From positions 1-7,288 of the forward strand of contig JAITUX010000042.1 in the NCBI GenBank assembly GCA_031286085.1: DNA of 7,288 bases. The letters are read 5' to 3'. Below are positions 4,792 through 7,288 of the stretch, piece after piece. Below the pieces are notes generated by a model. That model saw nothing but the letters and a program-made list of their open reading frames with translations, made no database searches and was not told the DNA's origin. Within the stretch, counting starts at the first letter, position 1, and every line of letters starts with the position of its first letter. Both the position numbers and the translations under genes were made by a program. This DNA comes from Candidatus Adiutrix sp. (GTDB lineage: Bacteria > Desulfobacterota > Desulfarculia > Adiutricales > Adiutricaceae).

Positions 4792-7288
4792 ATGACCTTG
4801 TCCGCCAGCAAAGCCGTAAGCGGCCGTTCCGCCGCCGAACCCATCGCCGTCATAGGCCTTTCGGCCAGTTTCCCCGGGGCCGGGGACCTGGACGCCTACT
4901 GGGCTGAAATATTGAGCGGCCGGGACGCCCTGACCGAAATACCCGCCTCTTACTGGTCGGCCGCCGACTACTACGATCCCGACCCCAAGGCCGAGGACCG
5001 GGTTTACGCCAAGAGGGGCGGCTTTCTTAGCCCGGTGCCCTTCGAGCCCCTGAAATACGGCATAGTGCCCAATGACCTCCCGGCCATTGACAGCACCCAG
5101 CTCCTGGCCCTGGTGGCCGCCGACCGGGCCTTGGCCGACGCCGGCTACCCGGCCGGCGGGGCGGCCGACCACCGCCGCACCGCCGTGATCCTGGGGGTGA
5201 CCGGGGCCTTGAAGATGGTCGTTTCCCTGGGCAGCCGCCTGGCCCATCCCCAACTGCGCCGGGCCCTGGCCGACAGCGGGCTGGATGAGGCCGTGACGGC
5301 CGAGGTGCTGAAACGGTTCGCCAATGAATTCACCCCCTGGGTGGAAAATTCCTTCCCCGGCCTTTTGGGCAACGTCACCGCCGGCCGCATCTGCGGCCGG
5401 CTGGATTTGGGCGGGGCCAACCTGGTGGTGGACGCCGCCTGCGCCAGCTCCCTGGCCGCGGTCCGCCACGCCTTGATGGAATTGCGGAGCGGCCAGGCCG
5501 ACCTGGTCGTCACCGGCGGGGCCGACGCCTTCAACGACCCCTTCATGTTCGCCTGTTTTTCCAAAACCCCGGCCCTGTCCCCCACCGGCGAGGTCCGGCC
5601 CTTTGACCAGGACGGCGACGGCACCATGCTGGGCGAGGGCGTGGGGCTCCTGGTCTTGAAGCGCCTGGGCGAGGCCCGGCGGGACGGCGACCGCGTCTAC
5701 GCGGTCATCCGGGAAATCGGCTCTTCCAGCGACGGCCGGGAGGCGGCCATTTTCGCCCCCACCGTCCAGGGCCAGGAAAGGGCTCTCGGCAACACCTACG
5801 AAGCGGCCGGCATAGACCCCGGCACCGTGGAACTCATGGAAGGGCACGGCACGGGCACCAACGTGGGCGATACGGTGGAGGTGGAGGCCCTGACCAGGAT
5901 TTTCAGCCAGAGCCCCCGGGCCGCCGCCGGCCGGCCCTGGTGCGCCCTGGGCTCGGTCAAGTCCCAGATCGGCCACACCAAGGCCGCCGCCGGCGCGGCC
6001 GGGCTCATCAAGGCCGTCCTGGCCCTCCATCATAAAATCCTGCCGCCCGCGGTCAAGGTGTCCCGGCCCCTCGCCGTCCTGGACCAGGCCGCTTCGCCCT
6101 TCCACCTTTCGGCCCGGCCCCGGCCCTGGGTGAGTTCCGGCAAACAGCCCCGCCGGGCCGCGGTCAGCGCCTTCGGCTTCGGCGGCAGCAATTTCCACTG
6201 CCTCCTGGAAGAGGCCGACCCGTCCCGGCCGGGGCCCTCGGCCCCGCCCTTTGAACTCCTGGCCTTGGCCGCCGACAGCCCGGAGGGGCTCCGGGCCGCC
6301 CTCAAGCGGGCCGAAACCCTGAGCCCGGCCGAAGCCGCCCGGGAAAGCCGGCGCGCCTGGCGCCCGGCGGCCCCCGCCCGCCTTATCCTCATCGCCGCCC
6401 CTGCCGACTGGCCCGCCCGCCTCCGCCTGGCCGGGGAAGCCCTGGAGCGGCCCCTGGCCGAGGGCCAGGCCTGGCCGGAGGGCCTCTTTTTCGGCCAGGG
6501 CCCCGCCCCCCTGACGTCCTTCGGCCTCCTCAAGCCCAAGGCCGAGGAGGCCCGGCTGAACGAAGCCCTGGAACTGGCCCTGGCCTGGCCGGAGATGCTC
6601 AAGAGCCTGGGCCAGGCCCAGGCCGCCCTGGCCGCCGAGGCCCCGGAACTGGGCCCCCTGGGCCAGATACTCTACCCCCCGGACATGGCTTCGGCCGATT
6701 ACCGCCGGGTCCTGGAAAACGAATGGGCCGACCCCCGGCCCCGCCGGGCCGCCTGGCGGGCCGCGGCCGAGGGGCTTTCGGCCGTCCTGGCCCGCTTCGG
6801 CCTGAAGCCCTCGGCCATAGCCGACCTGGAGGAGGCCGACCCGGCCGCCCTCCTGGCCCGCCCGGAAAACAAGCCGGTGGGCCTATGGGTGACCCTGGGC
6901 GGCCCCGAGCCGCAAATCCCCGACCTGGCGGTGTGGATACTGGGGGAAGGCTGGCCGGGGCTGGCCGCGCTCCTGGGCCGCCTGGCCGCCGACGGCCGGC
7001 CGGCGGATTTTTCCGCCTGGCCGGCGGCCGAACAGGAGCCCGCGCCGGAGCCCGGGGCGGAGAAGGGCGGGTTCACGGTGCTTATTTCCGGGGCCAACCA
7101 GTTCGTGAAGAAGGAACTGCCCCCGTCTCCGTCCGGCCGCCCGCCTTCGGCCGTCCGGCCGGCGGCCCGCCCGGCCGAGACCCCGGCCGGGAAGATGGCC
7201 CGGCTGCAAGAGGATTTTCTGCGCCGGCAGGAGGAGATTTTAAGGGAACTGCGCCGGGAACCGGCGAGGCCGGAACCGGCGGGGCCGG
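4792..7288 (+). CDS. PfaA/HglE-like type I polyketide (PUFA-type) synthase: KS plus degenerate AT, 3'-partial
   Basis: The open frame runs 832 codons to the window edge without a stop. The ketosynthase (about 15-475), which condenses acyl and extender units, starts EPIAVIGLSASFPGAG. It carries GIVPNDLPAIDSTQLLAL, close to the PUFA/HglE signature, then VDAACASSLAAV (Cys217), MEGHGTGTNVGD (His352), SVKSQIGHTKAAAG (His395) and FGFGGSNFHCLLEE; the catalytic triad is complete. Residues 564-677 resemble the start of an acyltransferase (GLFFGQG 564-570, GQILYPP 624-630, VLARFGLKPSAIA 665-677), but DLEEAD stands where GHSxGE should follow, and no GHSxG occurs anywhere. Residues 714-743 look like the end of an AT. 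A Pro/Ala linker (about 776-798) and a helix rich in Glu, Arg and Leu (803-823) follow; carrier, KR and DH domains would lie beyond the window. The ATG has a weak AAGAG site. The symbol is withheld because PfaA and HglE types cannot be separated here. Confidence 0.92.
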   Translation, partial: MTLSASKAVSGRSAAEPIAVIGLSASFPGAGDLDAYWAEILSGRDALTEIPASYWSAADYYDPDPKAEDRVYAKRGGFLSPVPFEPLKYGIVPNDLPAIDSTQLLALVAADRALADAGYPAGGAADHRRTAVILGVTGALKMVVSLGSRLAHPQLRRALADSGLDEAVTAEVLKRFANEFTPWVENSFPGLLGNVTAGRICGRLDLGGANLVVDAACASSLAAVRHALMELRSGQADLVVTGGADAFNDPFMFACFSKTPALSPTGEVRPFDQDGDGTMLGEGVGLLVLKRLGEARRDGDRVYAVIREIGSSSDGREAAIFAPTVQGQERALGNTYEAAGIDPGTVELMEGHGTGTNVGDTVEVEALTRIFSQSPRAAAGRPWCALGSVKSQIGHTKAAAGAAGLIKAVLALHHKILPPAVKVSRPLAVLDQAASPFHLSARPRPWVSSGKQPRRAAVSAFGFGGSNFHCLLEEADPSRPGPSAPPFELLALAADSPEGLRAALKRAETLSPAEAARESRRAWRPAAPARLILIAAPADWPARLRLAGEALERPLAEGQAWPEGLFFGQGPAPLTSFGLLKPKAEEARLNEALELALAWPEMLKSLGQAQAALAAEAPELGPLGQILYPPDMASADYRRVLENEWADPRPRRAAWRAAAEGLSAVLARFGLKPSAIADLEEADPAALLARPENKPVGLWVTLGGPEPQIPDLAVWILGEGWPGLAALLGRLAADGRPADFSAWPAAEQEPAPEPGAEKGGFTVLISGANQFVKKELPPSPSGRPPSAVRPAARPAETPAGKMARLQEDFLRRQEEILRELRREPARPEPAGP

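Noticed and set aside
4783..6198. 471-codon minus-strand open frame across the ketosynthase
   Set aside because: Although long, it is exactly antisense to an intact KS, is Gly/Ala-rich and has no recognisable domain. Such mirror frames are expected when the third codon position is mostly G or C.
1..7288. Very high density of GGCC/GGCCGG strings as a possible uptake or recognition sequence
   Set aside because: They occur in all coding frames and track with GCC/GGC/CCG codon preference, so base composition explains them without a special role.

Overview
The window comes from a very GC-rich bacterial chromosome. Codons are dominated by GCC, CTG and CGG, and GGCC/CCGG strings are everywhere. The gene content (a PUFA-synthase-type secondary-lipid locus beside aspartate-family metabolism) and the short palindromic intergenic repeats would suit a deltaproteobacterium-like organism, but that placement is inference. 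The only AT-rich DNA lies in the intergenic gaps, where the promoter candidates are.

Layout. Positions 1-273 hold no convincing gene. They contain a 49-nt near-palindrome, a probable Rho-independent terminator for a plus-strand gene lying to the left of the window, and two versions of a CCAGGG...CCCTGG palindrome, one of them tandemly duplicated into the tlyA stop codon. On the minus strand, asd (aspartate-semialdehyde dehydrogenase) is followed by tlyA (S4-domain rRNA 2'-O-methyltransferase). The two are joined by a 4-nt GTGA stop/start overlap and read leftwards from a promoter near 2107-2135.

A 229-nt divergent regulatory region (2055-2283) separates this housekeeping pair from a plus-strand locus. 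That locus contains an Sfp-type 4'-phosphopantetheinyl transferase (TTG start with a strong Shine-Dalgarno), then PfaD (FMN TIM-barrel enoyl reductase of PUFA/polyketide synthases) 14 nt downstream. After a 244-nt gap with its own promoter-like sequence comes a large type I polyketide/PUFA synthase of the PfaA/HglE type, which is cut off by the right edge of the window.

How the genes fit together. The transferase would convert the synthase's carrier domains (expected downstream, outside the window) to their active holo form. The ketosynthase would carry out chain extension and PfaD would reduce enoyl intermediates. This is the recognisable core of a secondary-lipid (PUFA-like) synthase; the product cannot be read from the sequence.

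The most striking point is in the synthase. The ketosynthase domain is intact (Cys217, His352, His395). The region after it looks like an acyltransferase domain whose catalytic centre has been lost: the opening FxGQG and following segments are recognisable, and so is the linker and coiled-coil stretch that normally follows the AT. The GHSxG serine elbow and most of the domain core are absent while the reading frame stays open. Loading of extender units would then have to be done in trans.
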